Of a stretch of DNA of 57,805 nt, positions 45,224-55,278 are shown in pieces. Positions within the stretch are counted from its first letter, which is position 1. Each line of letters begins with the position of its first letter. The notes under the pieces were generated by a model. That model searched no databases. It was not told the origin of the DNA and worked only from the letters and a program-made list of their open reading frames with translations. A program made the translations under genes and the position numbers. This stretch comes from Planctomycetaceae bacterium (GTDB lineage Bacteria; Planctomycetota; Planctomycetia; Pirellulales; PNKZ01), in contig JAEUIN010000193.1 in the NCBI GenBank assembly GCA_016793115.1, positions 1 through 57,805 of the forward strand. Reading direction: 5' to 3'.

Positions 45224-47335
45224 TTGGCAAAGGTTAGAGTCGAAAAGCAGATCGGCGCCGGTATTCTCTCGTTTGAAACCGGCTATATTGCGAAGCAGGC
45301 CGCCGGCGCCGTGATGGCGCAATACGGCGAAACGGTCGTCCTCGTTGCGGCGGCCACGGGCGCCCCTCGGCCGGGCACCGACTTCTTCCCGCTCACATGC
45401 GATTATCGCGAACGCGCCGCCGCAGCCGGCAAATTCCCCGGCGGCTTCTTGAAGCGCGAAGGTCGCCCCACGATGAAAGAAACGCTGACCGCGCGGTTGA
45501 TGGACCGCCCGATTCGGCCGCTCTTCCCCGACGGCTTCTACGACGAAGTGCAGATTCAGGCCAACGTCATGGCCGCGGACAAGCAAAACGATCCCGACGT
45601 CATCGCCATGAACGGCGCGTCGACGGCGCTCGGTTTGTCGAAGCTTCCGTTCCAAGGTCCGCTCGGGTCGGTGCGCTTGGCGTTGGTCAACGGCCAGTTC
45701 GTTCCGTTTCCCACGCAAGATCAACTCGAAGAGAGCGACCTCGATCTGATCGTTTCCGGCACCCGCGACGCCGTGCTGATGATCGAAGGTTTCGCTCGCG
45801 AAATCCCCGAAGCGCAAATGGCCTCGGCCATCGAAACTTGCCACAACTACATTCGCGAAATCATCGACCTGCAGGAAGAACTCTTCCGCAAGGCCGGCAC
45901 GGTGAAGCCGGAGTATGTTCCGGCGGCCGACGACGGCATCTACGGCCAGCTTATGTCCGGCTACTACGACGCCCTCAAGTCGGCCAAGTCGCTGGAAGGA
46001 AAGCAAAACCGTAATGAAGCGGCCGACGCGGTCAAGAAGCAAGCCTTAGCGGCGATCATTCCCGATCCGCTCGCTCCCGGCGCGCTTAGCGCAGCGGCGT
46101 TCAGCCAAGCATGGTCGCGCTTCACCGAACGCGTCGTGCGCGACTTGATCCTTAGCGGGCGTCGCCCCGACGGTCGCGATTACACGACGATTCGTCCGAT
46201 CGAGTGCTCGGTCGACGTCTTGCCGCGCGTGCACGGCTCGGCCATCTTCCAGCGCGGCGAAACCCAAGCCCTCATCACCGTGACGCTCGGCACCAACCGC
46301 GATGAACAACGCGTCGACGGATTGATCGACGAATATGCCAAGAAGTTCATGCTCGATTACTACTTCCCGTCGTATTCGGTCGGCGAAGTTCGCCCGATTC
46401 GCGGTCCGGGTCGACGCGAAATCGGCCACGGCGCGCTCGCCGAGCGCAGCGTGAAGCCGGTTCTGCCGGATCCCGAAGATTTCCCCTATACGATCCGCAT
46501 CATTTCGGACATCACCGAGTCGAACGGCTCGAGTTCGATGGCCACGGTCTGCGGTTCGACCTTGGGCCTCATGTCGGCCGGCGTGCCGATCACCAATCCG
46601 GTGGCGGGCATCTCGATCGGCTTGGTGTACGAAGGCCCGGAGAAGTGGAGCTTGCTCACCGATATCATCGGCGACGAAGACCATTACGGCGACATGGACT
46701 TCAAGGTGGCCGGCACGCAAAACGGCATCACCGGCATTCAGCTCGACATGAAGATCCGCGGCATTAGTCAACAGATCGTCGCCGCGACGCTCAACCAAGC
46801 TCGCGACGCCCGCATCAATATTCTGCGGACGATGTTGTCGACGATTCCGCGTCCGTACGAAGAGATTTCGCAATGGGCTCCGCGGTTGCTGCGCACGCAG
46901 ATTCCGCCGGACAAGATCGGTTTGCTCATCGGCCCGGGCGGCAAGAACATTCGTGCCATCCAGGAAGAAACGGGCGCGACGATCGACGTCGACGACGACG
47001 GCACCGTGATCGTCGCGAGCTCCGACGCGGAAAGCGCCAAGGCCTGCTTGCGGCGCGTCGAAGCCCTCACCGAAACGGTGAAGATCGGCAAGATTTACGA
47101 AGGCCGAGTCACGAGCGTGAAAGACTTCGGCGCATTCGTCGAAATCCTTCCCGGCAAGGACGGTCTTTGCCATATCAGCGAACTGGCCGACGGCTACGTT
47201 TCCAGCGTTGGCGACGTCTGTCGCGTGGGCGACGTCCTGCAAGTCAAGGTCATCGCCATCGACGACCAAGACCGCGTGAAGCTCAGCCGCAAGGCCGCGA
47301 TGCGCGACGCCGGTGCGCCGCCGGCCGGCAACTAA
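45224..47335 (+). CDS. pnp: Polyribonucleotide nucleotidyltransferase (PNPase)
   Basis: PNPase degrades RNA 3-prime to 5-prime by phosphorolysis and works in the RNA degradosome. The 703-residue protein has two RNase PH domains, with [16 protein letters not shown] and [13 protein letters not shown] in the first and [15 protein letters not shown] and [15 protein letters not shown] in the second. The KH domain follows ([20 protein letters not shown]) and then S1 ([22 protein letters not shown]). The start is a TTG with GTAGGG 7 nt upstream; the first ATG is about 30 codons downstream, inside the conserved domain, so TTG is required. Confidence 0.97.
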   Translation: MAKVRVEKQIGAGILSFETGYIAKQAAGAVMAQYGETVVLVAAATGAPRPGTDFFPLTCDYRERAAAAGKFPGGFLKREGRPTMKETLTARLMDRPIRPLFPDGFYDEVQIQANVMAADKQNDPDVIAMNGASTALGLSKLPFQGPLGSVRLALVNGQFVPFPTQDQLEESDLDLIVSGTRDAVLMIEGFAREIPEAQMASAIETCHNYIREIIDLQEELFRKAGTVKPEYVPAADDGIYGQLMSGYYDALKSAKSLEGKQNRNEAADAVKKQALAAIIPDPLAPGALSAAAFSQAWSRFTERVVRDLILSGRRPDGRDYTTIRPIECSVDVLPRVHGSAIFQRGETQALITVTLGTNRDEQRVDGLIDEYAKKFMLDYYFPSYSVGEVRPIRGPGRREIGHGALAERSVKPVLPDPEDFPYTIRIISDITESNGSSSMATVCGSTLGLMSAGVPITNPVAGISIGLVYEGPEKWSLLTDIIGDEDHYGDMDFKVAGTQNGITGIQLDMKIRGISQQIVAATLNQARDARINILRTMLSTIPRPYEEISQWAPRLLRTQIPPDKIGLLIGPGGKNIRAIQEETGATIDVDDDGTVIVASSDAESAKACLRRVEALTETVKIGKIYEGRVTSVKDFGAFVEILPGKDGLCHISELADGYVSSVGDVCRVGDVLQVKVIAIDDQDRVKLSRKAAMRDAGAPPAGN

Positions 47336-47347
47336 GTCGATTTCTCT

Positions 47348-47372
47348 CGCTCCGAGGCTCGGTCTCGGAGCG
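47348..47372 (+). terminator. Hairpin after pnp
   Basis: CGCTCCGAG at 47348-47356 pairs with CTCGGAGCG at 47364-47372 around a 7-nt loop. Only two Ts follow directly, so it may be an RNA-end-protecting hairpin before the main terminator 20 bp downstream. Confidence 0.5.
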
Positions 47373-47394
47373 TTCCGACTTCGCTATACTAAAG

Positions 47395-47432
47395 CCCGAC
47401 GGCCGCGCTCCTTGCGGCCGTCGGGTTTTTTT
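47395..47432 (+). terminator. Strong intrinsic terminator of pnp
   Basis: A perfect 12-bp stem, CCCGACGGCCGC at 47395-47406 with GCGGCCGTCGGG at 47414-47425, is followed directly by seven Ts (47426-47432). This is the clearest rho-independent terminator in the window. A TATACT box at 47385-47390 lies just before it, but any transcript from it would start inside the stem. Confidence 0.92.
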
Positions 47433-47466
47433 GTCTTTCTCCATAGCCGCCTGCGGCGAAGTCAGC

Positions 47467-48258
47467 GTGGAACCGGAACATCAATTCTCCGAGAAGGAAC
47501 TCCGCGAGCGACTCGCCGAGCAGTATGCGCAGATCGCGCGGCTCACCGGTTCGTTGGCCCACGAAATCAAAAACCCGCTCTCGACGATCGTCCTCAATAT
47601 GGATCTCTTGGCCGAGGACTTCGAAAAGGCCGAGACGCCGCGCGAGAAACGAATCGCGGCCAAAATTCAGATGGTCCAGCGGGAGTGTCGTCGACTGCAG
47701 TCGATTCTTGACGACTTCTTGAACTTCGCCAAAGTTCGCCGGCTCAACTTCGAACCGACCGACTTAAATGAGGAACTGCGCAAGTTGCTCGAATTCTATC
47801 GCCCCAAGGCTGAAGAGAGCCGCATCGAGATCATTCCTTACTTGCGCAGCGACTTGCCGAGCGTGTTGCTCGATCGCGAGCAGTTCCGCGGTGCGCTGCT
47901 CAACCTCATTCTTAATGCGCAGCAAGCGATGCCTGACGGCGGGCAACTCGTCGTCGCCACCGACACCACGCCTCGCGGGGTCTGTCTGCACTTGATCGAC
48001 ACGGGATCAGGCATGGACGAGAAGACGCTGGGCCGAATCTTCGAGGCTTTCTATTCGACGAAGCCCGGCGGCACGGGACTGGGGCTGCCGACGACCGGTA
48101 AGATCATCGAAGCGCACGGCGGAACGATCACGTGCCAGAGCGAAGTGGGCCGCGGCACTCGATTCACCATCGAGTTGCCGACCTTGCGCCGTTTGGGCGA
48201 CGCCGCTCAGCACGACGCGGTGATCGACGTCGCGACGTCGGATACGGCCGCTTCTTAG
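47467..48258 (+). CDS. Soluble sensor histidine kinase (NtrB type)
   Basis: The 263-residue kinase has only a short N-terminus before the HisKA domain, with the phosphorylated histidine 32 in [12 protein letters not shown]. The HATPase domain follows with N-box [15 protein letters not shown]1 DTGSGM, F box FEAFYSTK and G2 GTGLGL. There is no membrane span and no PAS or GAF sensor, so the input must come from a partner or a cytoplasmic signal. The start is the GTG at 47467; no ribosome binding site is obvious, and the gene begins just after the pnp terminator. The NtrC-type regulator encoded 70 bp downstream is the natural partner. Confidence 0.88.
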   Translation: MEPEHQFSEKELRERLAEQYAQIARLTGSLAHEIKNPLSTIVLNMDLLAEDFEKAETPREKRIAAKIQMVQRECRRLQSILDDFLNFAKVRRLNFEPTDLNEELRKLLEFYRPKAEESRIEIIPYLRSDLPSVLLDREQFRGALLNLILNAQQAMPDGGQLVVATDTTPRGVCLHLIDTGSGMDEKTLGRIFEAFYSTKPGGTGLGLPTTGKIIEAHGGTITCQSEVGRGTRFTIELPTLRRLGDAAQHDAVIDVATSDTAAS

Positions 48259-48328
48259 CGAGCATGTTGTTTGTTTGGGCCGTGTCGGCCCACTGCCGGG
48301 CCGAGCGCGATTTTGGTATCTTCACGGC

Positions 48329-49795
48329 ATGGCTAAAGCCGCCAAAAATACGGCCGGTCCGACGAACGCCCGCGAGGCCGCGACGCGCGAGCTCGATACC
48401 GCGCCGGCCCGCGTATTGATCATCGACAACGATGAGCCGCACGCCCTGACCATGGCCGACGGGCTCGAGCGCGTCGGCTTCCATTGCACCACTGCGGGCG
48501 GCGGAGCCGAGGGTCTGAAGCGAATCGAACGGGAGGAATTCGACGTCATCATCACCGACTTGGTCATGAACGACGTCGGCGGGCTGGAAGTTTTGGCGCG
48601 GGCCAAAGACGACCAGCCAGACGCCGAAGTCATTCTGGTCACCGGGCATGGCACCGTTCCCTCAGCCGTCGAAGCGATGCAGCAGGGAGCCTTCAACTAC
48701 TTGCTCAAGCCGCTCGACATGGGACAACTGCGGGTCGTGACCGAAAAGGCCGCGGTCAGCGCCCGTCTGCGGCGCACGAATGAAGAGCTGCATCGCCGGC
48801 TCGATGAGAAGTTCGGTTTTGAAGGGGTCGTCGGCACCAGCGCCAAGATGAACGCCGTCGTCGGCCTGCTAAAACGCGTCGCGCCGACGAACGCCACGGT
48901 GCTCATCCAAGGCGCGACCGGCACCGGTAAGGAATTGGTCGCGCAGGCGATTCACCACAACAGCCCGCGTAAGAATAAGCCGTTCGTCGCTTTGAACTGC
49001 GCGGCCTTGAGCGATACGATTCTCGAAAGTGAGTTGTTCGGCCACATCGCCGGAGCTTTTACCGACGCCCGCCACGATCGGATCGGCAAGTTCGAATACG
49101 CCAACGGCGGCACGCTGTTTCTGGACGAAGTCGGCGATATGCCGATGCCCACGCAGATCAAGCTGCTGCGCGTGCTGGAGAGCGGCGAGATCACCCGCGT
49201 CGGCTCGAACGACCCGATCAAAGTCAACGTCCGCCTAATCTCGGCCACAAATCGCAATCTCGAACAAGCGATCGCGGCCGGCACGTTTCGCAGCGATCTT
49301 TATCACCGGCTCAAGGTGGTGACGGTTCTCCTGCCGAGTTTGGCGGAGCGTCGCGAAGACATTCCGCTGTTGATCGATCACTTCATGAAGCAATTCGCCA
49401 AGCAACATGAAAAGACGATCAAGAGCATGTCGACCGCGGCTCGTCGCAAGTTGATGACCTACGACTGGCCGGGTAACGTTCGCGAGTTGCGAAACGCCGT
49501 CGAGCGGATGGTCGTCGTCGACACCGACGGCGTGCTCGACGTCGACGATCTGCCGTCGGAATTAGTCGGCCCCGACGAACTAGCCGGCGGACCGGCTGCG
49601 ACGGACGGCGTTCACACGCTCGCCGCAGGCGACGTCGGGCTCGCCAGCCTCGTCGGTCGTCCGATGGAAGAACTCGAACGCCTTTTCATCACCGAAACTC
49701 TGCAGGCCGCCGGCGGCAACCGCGAAGAAGCGGCGAAGATGCTCGGCATCGGCGAGCGCACGCTGTATCGCAAAATTAAAGAGTACCAACTCTAG
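48329..49795 (+). CDS. NtrC-family response regulator, sigma54-dependent
   Basis: The 488-residue regulator has a receiver domain (about 27-145) with the acceptor aspartate 77 in IITDLVMND. An AAA+ domain follows with Walker A GATGTGKE near 195 and Walker [13 protein letters not shown], and the Fis-type helix-turn-helix [20 protein letters not shown] closes the protein. The sigma54-contact loop reads GAFTDA near residue 241, not GAFTGA. This change occurs in some family members, but it is at a key position. It pairs with the upstream kinase gene. Targets are unknown, and no clear sigma54 promoter was spotted in the window. Confidence 0.92.
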   Translation: MAKAAKNTAGPTNAREAATRELDTAPARVLIIDNDEPHALTMADGLERVGFHCTTAGGGAEGLKRIEREEFDVIITDLVMNDVGGLEVLARAKDDQPDAEVILVTGHGTVPSAVEAMQQGAFNYLLKPLDMGQLRVVTEKAAVSARLRRTNEELHRRLDEKFGFEGVVGTSAKMNAVVGLLKRVAPTNATVLIQGATGTGKELVAQAIHHNSPRKNKPFVALNCAALSDTILESELFGHIAGAFTDARHDRIGKFEYANGGTLFLDEVGDMPMPTQIKLLRVLESGEITRVGSNDPIKVNVRLISATNRNLEQAIAAGTFRSDLYHRLKVVTVLLPSLAERREDIPLLIDHFMKQFAKQHEKTIKSMSTAARRKLMTYDWPGNVRELRNAVERMVVVDTDGVLDVDDLPSELVGPDELAGGPAATDGVHTLAAGDVGLASLVGRPMEELERLFITETLQAAGGNREEAAKMLGIGERTLYRKIKEYQL

Positions 49796-49802
49796 GAAAA
49801 TC

Positions 49803-49886
49803 AAAGTTGGAAATGCAAGAGTCACAACACCCGTAGGGCGATCCCTCCGTCTTCCTTTTGCATTTTGACTTTTGCCTTCCAACTTT
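49803..49886. repeat. Imperfect long inverted repeat before mutL
   Basis: AAAGTTGGAA at 49803-49812 pairs with TTCCAACTTT at 49877-49886. The arms extend imperfectly outward (AGGAAAA / TTTTCCT), reaching to within two bases of the regulator's stop codon. Between them is GTAGGGCGATCCCTCCGTC. The element fills the whole gap and ends 4 bp before the mutL ATG, with no ribosome binding site visible. Confidence 0.6.
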
Positions 49887-49890
49887 TCCT

Positions 49891-51861
49891 ATGCCTATCC
49901 TCCGCCTGCCTACTTCCGTCGTCAACAAGATCGCCGCAGGCGAAGTGATCGAACGTCCGGCGAGCGTCGTGAAGGAGCTGACGGAGAATTCCCTGGATGC
50001 GGGCGCGACTCGCATCGAAGTCTCCGTCGAACAAGGCGGCATGGACTTGGTCCGCGTGGCCGACGACGGCTGCGGCATCCCGCGCGACGAACTTCCGCTG
50101 GCCGTCGCGAGTCATGCGACGAGCAAGCTCGTCGACGCCGATGATTTGTTCCGTGTGCACACGTTCGGCTTTCGCGGCGAAGCGCTCGCCAGCATCGCCG
50201 AGGTGAGCCGCTTCTCGCTGCGGAGCCGGACACACGGCGACGACGGCGGCTGGGAGCTTGAAGTCGTCGGCGGGCAGTCGGGCGAAATCGTTCCTTGCGG
50301 CATGTCCCCCGGCACGACGATCGAAATCCGCAATCTGTTTTACAACACGCCGGTCCGTCGTAAGTTCATGCGCTCGTCGCAAACGGAGATGGGACATGTG
50401 ACCGAAGCGTTCACACGGTTGGCGCTCGCGAATCCGCACGTTCGATTCACTCTGCGGCACAACGAGCGGACCGTCTACGATCTCCCCGCCGATCAAGATA
50501 TTCCGTCGCGCATCGGGCTCTTCTTCGGCGACGACTTGGCCCGTGATTTGATTCCCATCGAAAGCGCCGACGGCGAGATTCGAATCAGCGGCTTCGTGGC
50601 CCGGCCGAGCCAAAGTCGCTCGCATCCGCGGATGCAGTACTTGTTCCTGAACGGTCGCTATATCCGCGATCGGTCGCTGCAGCACGCCCTCACCGAAGCC
50701 TATCGCGGGCTGCTGCTCACGGGCCGCTATCCGATTTCATTTCTGAAGCTCGACATGCCGGCCGAAGCGGTCGACGTGAACGTCCATCCGACGAAACTAG
50801 AAGTTCGGTTTCAAGACGGCGGTCGCATCTACAGCCACTTGCTCGGCTCGCTCCGCACGAAGTTCCTGGCGACCGATCTGACGCATCGCTTGGAACCTGT
50901 CGCGGCGGCGACGGCGAGCACGGCTGCGTCGATTCCCGATGAAGTCGGTTCGGCACACGATCCGGCAGCCACCGTTCGATTGCGGCAAGAGTTCGTCCGC
51001 TGGGCCCAAGGCGACAACAGTCCGACGCAGCCCGCGCCTTGGGATCTCGACGACTCGGCGGCATCGACCGGCGGGGCGAACTCCGCGGCCGTCGCCGTTC
51101 CTTCCGCCGCGCCTCTCGGCCTGCATCGCCTTTCGCCGTTCCGCCCGTTTCCTGATCTCGGCCGCGGCGCCGCGGCTCCGCTCGCTCGACCGGCGAGCGA
51201 CCTGCCTCAGAATGCGACGCTTCCCTCGGCTGAGCTGGCGAACGCCGCGCTCGCACCGCAAGCGGCGCCGTGCGAATCGACGAACGTCGACCCCGTCCGG
51301 GCAATTCAAATTCACAATCGCTATCTGATCGCCGAGAGTGATGAAGGGGTGCTCGTCATCGACCAGCACGCGTTGCACGAACGCATTCTCTACGAACAGC
51401 TTCGAGCCAAGGTCAACGCCGGCGCTTTGGAAAGCCAGGCGTTGCTCGTTCCCGAACCGGTCGACTTACCGGCTCAAGAAGCGGCCGTGGTGCTTGATCG
51501 CCGCGATGTGCTCGGCAAGCTCGGCATCAAAGTCGAACCTTTCGGCGGCGACACAATCCTTGTTTCCAGCTACCCCGCGATGTTGGCCAACATTCCGGCC
51601 GCGGAGATCCTGCGGAGCGTCGTCGATCAACTCGTGGTCGAAGGCAAGACGCCGGAGCGTCGCGACCTACTCGATGAGTTGCTGCACATGATCGCTTGCA
51701 AGGCGGCGATCAAGGCGGGCGACCGACTGACTCCCGACGAAGTCGACGTGCTTCTGGCCGATCGCCATCTCGTGAATGACACGCACCACTGCCCTCACGG
51801 CCGACCAACGGCGCTGGTGTTCACAAAAGAAGAACTGGACAAGCAGTTCAAGCGGACCTAG
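49891..51861 (+). CDS. mutL: DNA mismatch repair protein MutL, endonuclease type
   Basis: MutL links mismatch recognition by MutS to strand incision. The N-terminal GHKL ATPase shows NKIAAGEVIERPASVVKEL, DDGCGI and TFGFRGEALASIAEVS. A variable Ala/Pro-rich linker follows (about 330-460), then the dimerisation/nuclease domain. That domain has the metal-binding motif DQHALHERILYE near residue 491 (DQHA-x2-E-x4-E), ACKAA near 600 and CPHGRP near 634. The protein is therefore a nicking endonuclease of the type found in bacteria without MutH. It is 656 residues from the ATG at 49891. mutS is not in this window. Confidence 0.95.
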   Translation: MPILRLPTSVVNKIAAGEVIERPASVVKELTENSLDAGATRIEVSVEQGGMDLVRVADDGCGIPRDELPLAVASHATSKLVDADDLFRVHTFGFRGEALASIAEVSRFSLRSRTHGDDGGWELEVVGGQSGEIVPCGMSPGTTIEIRNLFYNTPVRRKFMRSSQTEMGHVTEAFTRLALANPHVRFTLRHNERTVYDLPADQDIPSRIGLFFGDDLARDLIPIESADGEIRISGFVARPSQSRSHPRMQYLFLNGRYIRDRSLQHALTEAYRGLLLTGRYPISFLKLDMPAEAVDVNVHPTKLEVRFQDGGRIYSHLLGSLRTKFLATDLTHRLEPVAAATASTAASIPDEVGSAHDPAATVRLRQEFVRWAQGDNSPTQPAPWDLDDSAASTGGANSAAVAVPSAAPLGLHRLSPFRPFPDLGRGAAAPLARPASDLPQNATLPSAELANAALAPQAAPCESTNVDPVRAIQIHNRYLIAESDEGVLVIDQHALHERILYEQLRAKVNAGALESQALLVPEPVDLPAQEAAVVLDRRDVLGKLGIKVEPFGGDTILVSSYPAMLANIPAAEILRSVVDQLVVEGKTPERRDLLDELLHMIACKAAIKAGDRLTPDEVDVLLADRHLVNDTHHCPHGRPTALVFTKEELDKQFKRT

Positions 51862-51899
51862 CGGATTCGTTTCCTTCCTTCGCCATTCCCACCTCGGCA

Positions 51900-53939
51900 A
51901 TGTCTCTGCTTTGCGTCACGCTCGCCGTCGAAGATCCCGAGCAACTGCTCGCCGAGCACGCGCGTTTTGCCGCGAACGGATGCAAGCTCGTCGAGTATCG
52001 GTTGGATTTTCTACCGCCGACGACCGACGTGTCCGCGCTGGTACGCCGTCGTCCGGGACCGATCATCGCGACCGTGCGTTTGCCGCGCGACGGGGGTCGC
52101 TGGAAAGAGTCGGAAGCGTTGCGCCTCGATTGGTTACGCAAGCTACAACGGGAGAACGTCGAATACATCGATTTCGAACCGGAAGCCGCGCAGGCCGTTG
52201 AACGAGAAGGCCTTGCGAAGAGGATCGTCAGCCTGCATGACTTTCAGGCGACTCCGACGAATCTCGCCGCCGAGCATGCCCGTCTCGCCGCTTGCGGGGC
52301 CGACGTCGTCAAGCTGGCCGTGATGGCGCAATCGGCCGTCGACGGCTTTCGAGTTCTCAAACTCGTTGCCGCGGCGAACGTGCCGACTGTCGCCTTTTGC
52401 ATGGGCGAACTCGGCATGGCCTCGCGGGTCTTGCTCGCCAAGGCCGGTGCGAGGTTCGCCGACCATTGGACCTACGCCGCTCCGAGCGATGAAGCGGCCG
52501 TCGCTCCCGGCCAGATCGGCTATGAGCGGCTTCGCGATCTCTACCGCTATGAACAAATCACGGCCGACACCCCAATCTACGGCGTGATCGGCGACCCGAT
52601 CGGGCATAGTAAAAGCCCACTGATCCACAATGCGGCGCTTCGCGCGCTCGATCTGCCCGGTTGCTATGTGCCGTTCCGAGTGTCGCCTGCCGATCTCGAG
52701 GAGTTTCTCCGCGAAGCTCGCGAGTTCGGCATTCGCGGTCTAAGCGTCACGATTCCGCACAAAGAAGCGATTCTGGATTTCGCGGCTCGCCATGACGAGG
52801 CGGTCGACGTGATCGGGGCGGCTAACACGCTCGTTATGCCGCCGGAAGGTGACGTCCGTGCCTACAACACCGACGAACCTGGAGCCCTGGATAGCCTCGT
52901 CGCCGCGCTGGCGCTAGATGTACGCCGCGGCGATGCCTTAGCCGGCAAAACGGCATTGGTGCTCGGTGCCGGAGGCGCGGCCAAGGGAATCGCCTTCGGC
53001 CTGCGACGCCGCGGCGCACGAACGCTGGTGACAAATCACAACCGCGGCCGTGCCGACGAACTGGCCGCTTCGCTCGGCTGCGAAGTCGTCGATTGGGCAG
53101 AACGAGACCGTGTCGCGTACGACATGCTGGTCAACTGCACGCCGCTGGGAATGTTTCCGAAGGTCGACGAAACGCCGCTCGCCGCCGATGCTTTGCACCC
53201 GGACGCGGTCGTGTTTGACACCGTCTACAACCCGGAAGAAACGAAATTGGTTCGCGAGGCCCGCGCACGCGGCTGTCAGACGGTCGTCGGCACGGAGATG
53301 TTTCTTCGCCAGGCGACGTGGCAGTTTCGATACTTCACCGGTTACGAGGCCCCACTGGAAGTGATGCGGGCCGCTCTCCGAGCCGGCCGTGTGCTCGACG
53401 ATGAGCCGATAGCCTTGATAGGCTATCGCGGTACCGGCAAGTCGACCGTAGCTCGATTGATCGCGGAAAGAATCGGCCGGCAACAAGTCGACGCCGACGT
53501 CGAACTCGAACGCCGCGCGGGCAAGACGATTGCGGAAATCTTCGCCGACGACGGGGAGACTGCGTTTCGCGAACTGGAGTCTTCCGTAATCGCCGACCTC
53601 GCACAGCGAAAACGGATCGTCATCGCCGCAGGCGGCGGCGTGATTCTGCGTGAAGCGAATCGTGCGGTACTCAAACCGCTTGGTCGCGTCGCCTGGTTGC
53701 AGGCAAGTGCCGAGACGTTGCTGCGCCGTATTGAAAGCGATCAAGTCACCGCGGCTCGCCGACCGAACCTCACGCCTCAGGGAGGGATCGCCGAAGTCGT
53801 CGAACTTTTGGCAAGGCGAGAGCCGTACTACCGCGAGTGCGCGACGCTCGTCGTCGACGCGGAGAACCGCACGGCCGTGGAGGTCGCGGACGCAATCGTC
53901 GCCGCCTGGTTTCCCGAGACTAGGAAGGTGCGGTCGTGA
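51900..53939 (+). CDS. aroDEK: Trifunctional 3-dehydroquinate dehydratase / shikimate dehydrogenase / shikimate kinase
   Basis: One 679-residue protein joins three consecutive shikimate-pathway steps. The type I dehydroquinase (about 1-215) has the catalytic His113 in SLHDF and the Schiff-base Lys138 in DVVKLAVMA. Shikimate dehydrogenase (about 223-495) has GDPIGHSKSP, Lys288 in IPHKEA, Asp325 in NTDEPG and the NADP loop GAGGAAKG. Shikimate kinase (about 500-679) has Walker A GYRGTGKS near 508, the substrate-binding DAD and the GGG motif. All key residues are present. The dehydratase-dehydrogenase pair is also fused in plants, and fungal AROM fuses five steps; this three-domain order differs from both. 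The symbol is descriptive. The gene overlaps the next one by 4 bp. Confidence 0.93.
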   Translation: MSLLCVTLAVEDPEQLLAEHARFAANGCKLVEYRLDFLPPTTDVSALVRRRPGPIIATVRLPRDGGRWKESEALRLDWLRKLQRENVEYIDFEPEAAQAVEREGLAKRIVSLHDFQATPTNLAAEHARLAACGADVVKLAVMAQSAVDGFRVLKLVAAANVPTVAFCMGELGMASRVLLAKAGARFADHWTYAAPSDEAAVAPGQIGYERLRDLYRYEQITADTPIYGVIGDPIGHSKSPLIHNAALRALDLPGCYVPFRVSPADLEEFLREAREFGIRGLSVTIPHKEAILDFAARHDEAVDVIGAANTLVMPPEGDVRAYNTDEPGALDSLVAALALDVRRGDALAGKTALVLGAGGAAKGIAFGLRRRGARTLVTNHNRGRADELAASLGCEVVDWAERDRVAYDMLVNCTPLGMFPKVDETPLAADALHPDAVVFDTVYNPEETKLVREARARGCQTVVGTEMFLRQATWQFRYFTGYEAPLEVMRAALRAGRVLDDEPIALIGYRGTGKSTVARLIAERIGRQQVDADVELERRAGKTIAEIFADDGETAFRELESSVIADLAQRKRIVIAAGGGVILREANRAVLKPLGRVAWLQASAETLLRRIESDQVTAARRPNLTPQGGIAEVVELLARREPYYRECATLVVDAENRTAVEVADAIVAAWFPETRKVRS

Positions 53940-55213
53940 ACGGATTCGCCGCCTTCCTGGCTTGGCCGCTCGCACTGCGACTGTCGCTGGTCGCTATGAG
54001 CGGGCTCGTCGCGGCGGCGCTTATCAACTGGGCCGTGTACTCGCTCGCCTATCAAGCGCGGCATTGGAGCCCTTGGTCGCGGCACCACGTTCGCGACGCT
54101 CGCTCTCACTTTGCCGACCGTGTGCCGCTGGTCGGCTGGCTTCGGCTGCGACGCATGGCTGCGGCGCATGGTTCGCCGTTTTGGCTTCGTCCACTTGTCA
54201 TCGAGATCGTCTGCGCCGCCGGCTTCGCTGCATGGTACTACTGGGAGGCCGTGCTGGGCGGGCTCTTGCACCCGCACGTTGCGCCGGGCATTATCGCGGC
54301 CAATCTCGATCTCGCCTGGTCGCTACACGCGGGATGCCTGGTACATCTCGTGTTGTTCACATTTATGCTCGCGGCATCGCTGATCGACGCCGACGAGTGG
54401 AACATCCCCGACGAGGTCACCGTGCCCGGCACGCTAATCGGCATCGCTCTATCGACGATGTTTCCCACGGCGTCGTTGCCGGCGGCCTTCAATAGACAAT
54501 TCATGGCGATGCCCGAACCGCTCGATGCCGCTTGGCCCTTCAATTGGCCGGCCGGGTGGGCGGCCGGGGAACCGTCGGGACTTGTCGCCGCGCTCGCCGC
54601 TCTTGGCTTTTGGTGTTTTGGACTCATCGTCGGCGGTCGATGGCCTCTGCTGCGCGACACGGCGCACCGCTATCGTCTTGCCGCAGCACTGTTTCTGCGC
54701 CGCGTCCTGCGCGACCCGTGGTTTCCCTATGTGCTGGGCATCGCCGTCGCGGGGTCGCTCACGGTCGCCGGGGTGTGGTCGTTCGCTCCATTGCGTTGGC
54801 CGGCGCTGTTGAGTGCGCTGCTCGGTGTAGCGGGCGGCGCGGCCACGGTTTGGGTCGTGCGCGTCCTCGGGTCGTGGGCTTTTCAAAAAGAAGCGATGGG
54901 GTTCGGCGACGTCACGCTCATGGCGATGATCGGCGCATTCGTCGGTTGGCAACCCGTCCTTCTGATTTTCTTTCTCGCACCGGCCGCGGCGATCGTCGTC
55001 TACGTGCCGGCGATGATGATTCGGCGCAGCCACGAACTCCCGTACGGTCCCTATCTATGTGCGTCGACGCTGGGCGTCGTTCTGTTTTGGGGCGAAGTCT
55101 GGAACTTTGCGGGCCCGCGCTTCACCGTGGCTTGGCTGATCCCGGTCGTGCTCGTCGGCGGCTTTTTCATGTTGGGCCTCTGTTTGGCGATCTTGCGAAA
55201 AGTCCGCGGATAA
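53936..55213 (+). CDS. Prepilin peptidase (A24 family) with inserted membrane region
   Basis: The 425-residue membrane protease has the two aspartates of the family, Asp151 in SLIDADEWNIPDE and Asp325 in MGFGDVTLM (GxGD). It should cut type IV prepilin or type II pseudopilin leaders. The aspartates are 174 residues apart, where the family normally has about 65; about 110 residues, including extra membrane spans, are inserted. The N-terminal half keeps RVPLVGWLRLR and PLVIE but lacks the paired CxxC zinc site and the cytoplasmic methylase-type cysteines. It starts with a GTG that overlaps the previous stop (GTGA), with GGAAGG 7 nt upstream. Confidence 0.85.
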   Translation: MNGFAAFLAWPLALRLSLVAMSGLVAAALINWAVYSLAYQARHWSPWSRHHVRDARSHFADRVPLVGWLRLRRMAAAHGSPFWLRPLVIEIVCAAGFAAWYYWEAVLGGLLHPHVAPGIIAANLDLAWSLHAGCLVHLVLFTFMLAASLIDADEWNIPDEVTVPGTLIGIALSTMFPTASLPAAFNRQFMAMPEPLDAAWPFNWPAGWAAGEPSGLVAALAALGFWCFGLIVGGRWPLLRDTAHRYRLAAALFLRRVLRDPWFPYVLGIAVAGSLTVAGVWSFAPLRWPALLSALLGVAGGAATVWVVRVLGSWAFQKEAMGFGDVTLMAMIGAFVGWQPVLLIFFLAPAAAIVVYVPAMMIRRSHELPYGPYLCASTLGVVLFWGEVWNFAGPRFTVAWLIPVVLVGGFFMLGLCLAILRKVRG

Positions 55214-55278
55214 ACGGGAAAAAACGCCCAATTTCTTGGACGCGACAGATGCTCGTTCGGGCATGCTAGAGTTGTTTC

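Noticed and set aside
47385..47390. TATACT as a promoter for the histidine kinase gene
   Set aside because: A transcript from it would begin inside the pnp terminator stem, and no -35 box is found at the right distance.
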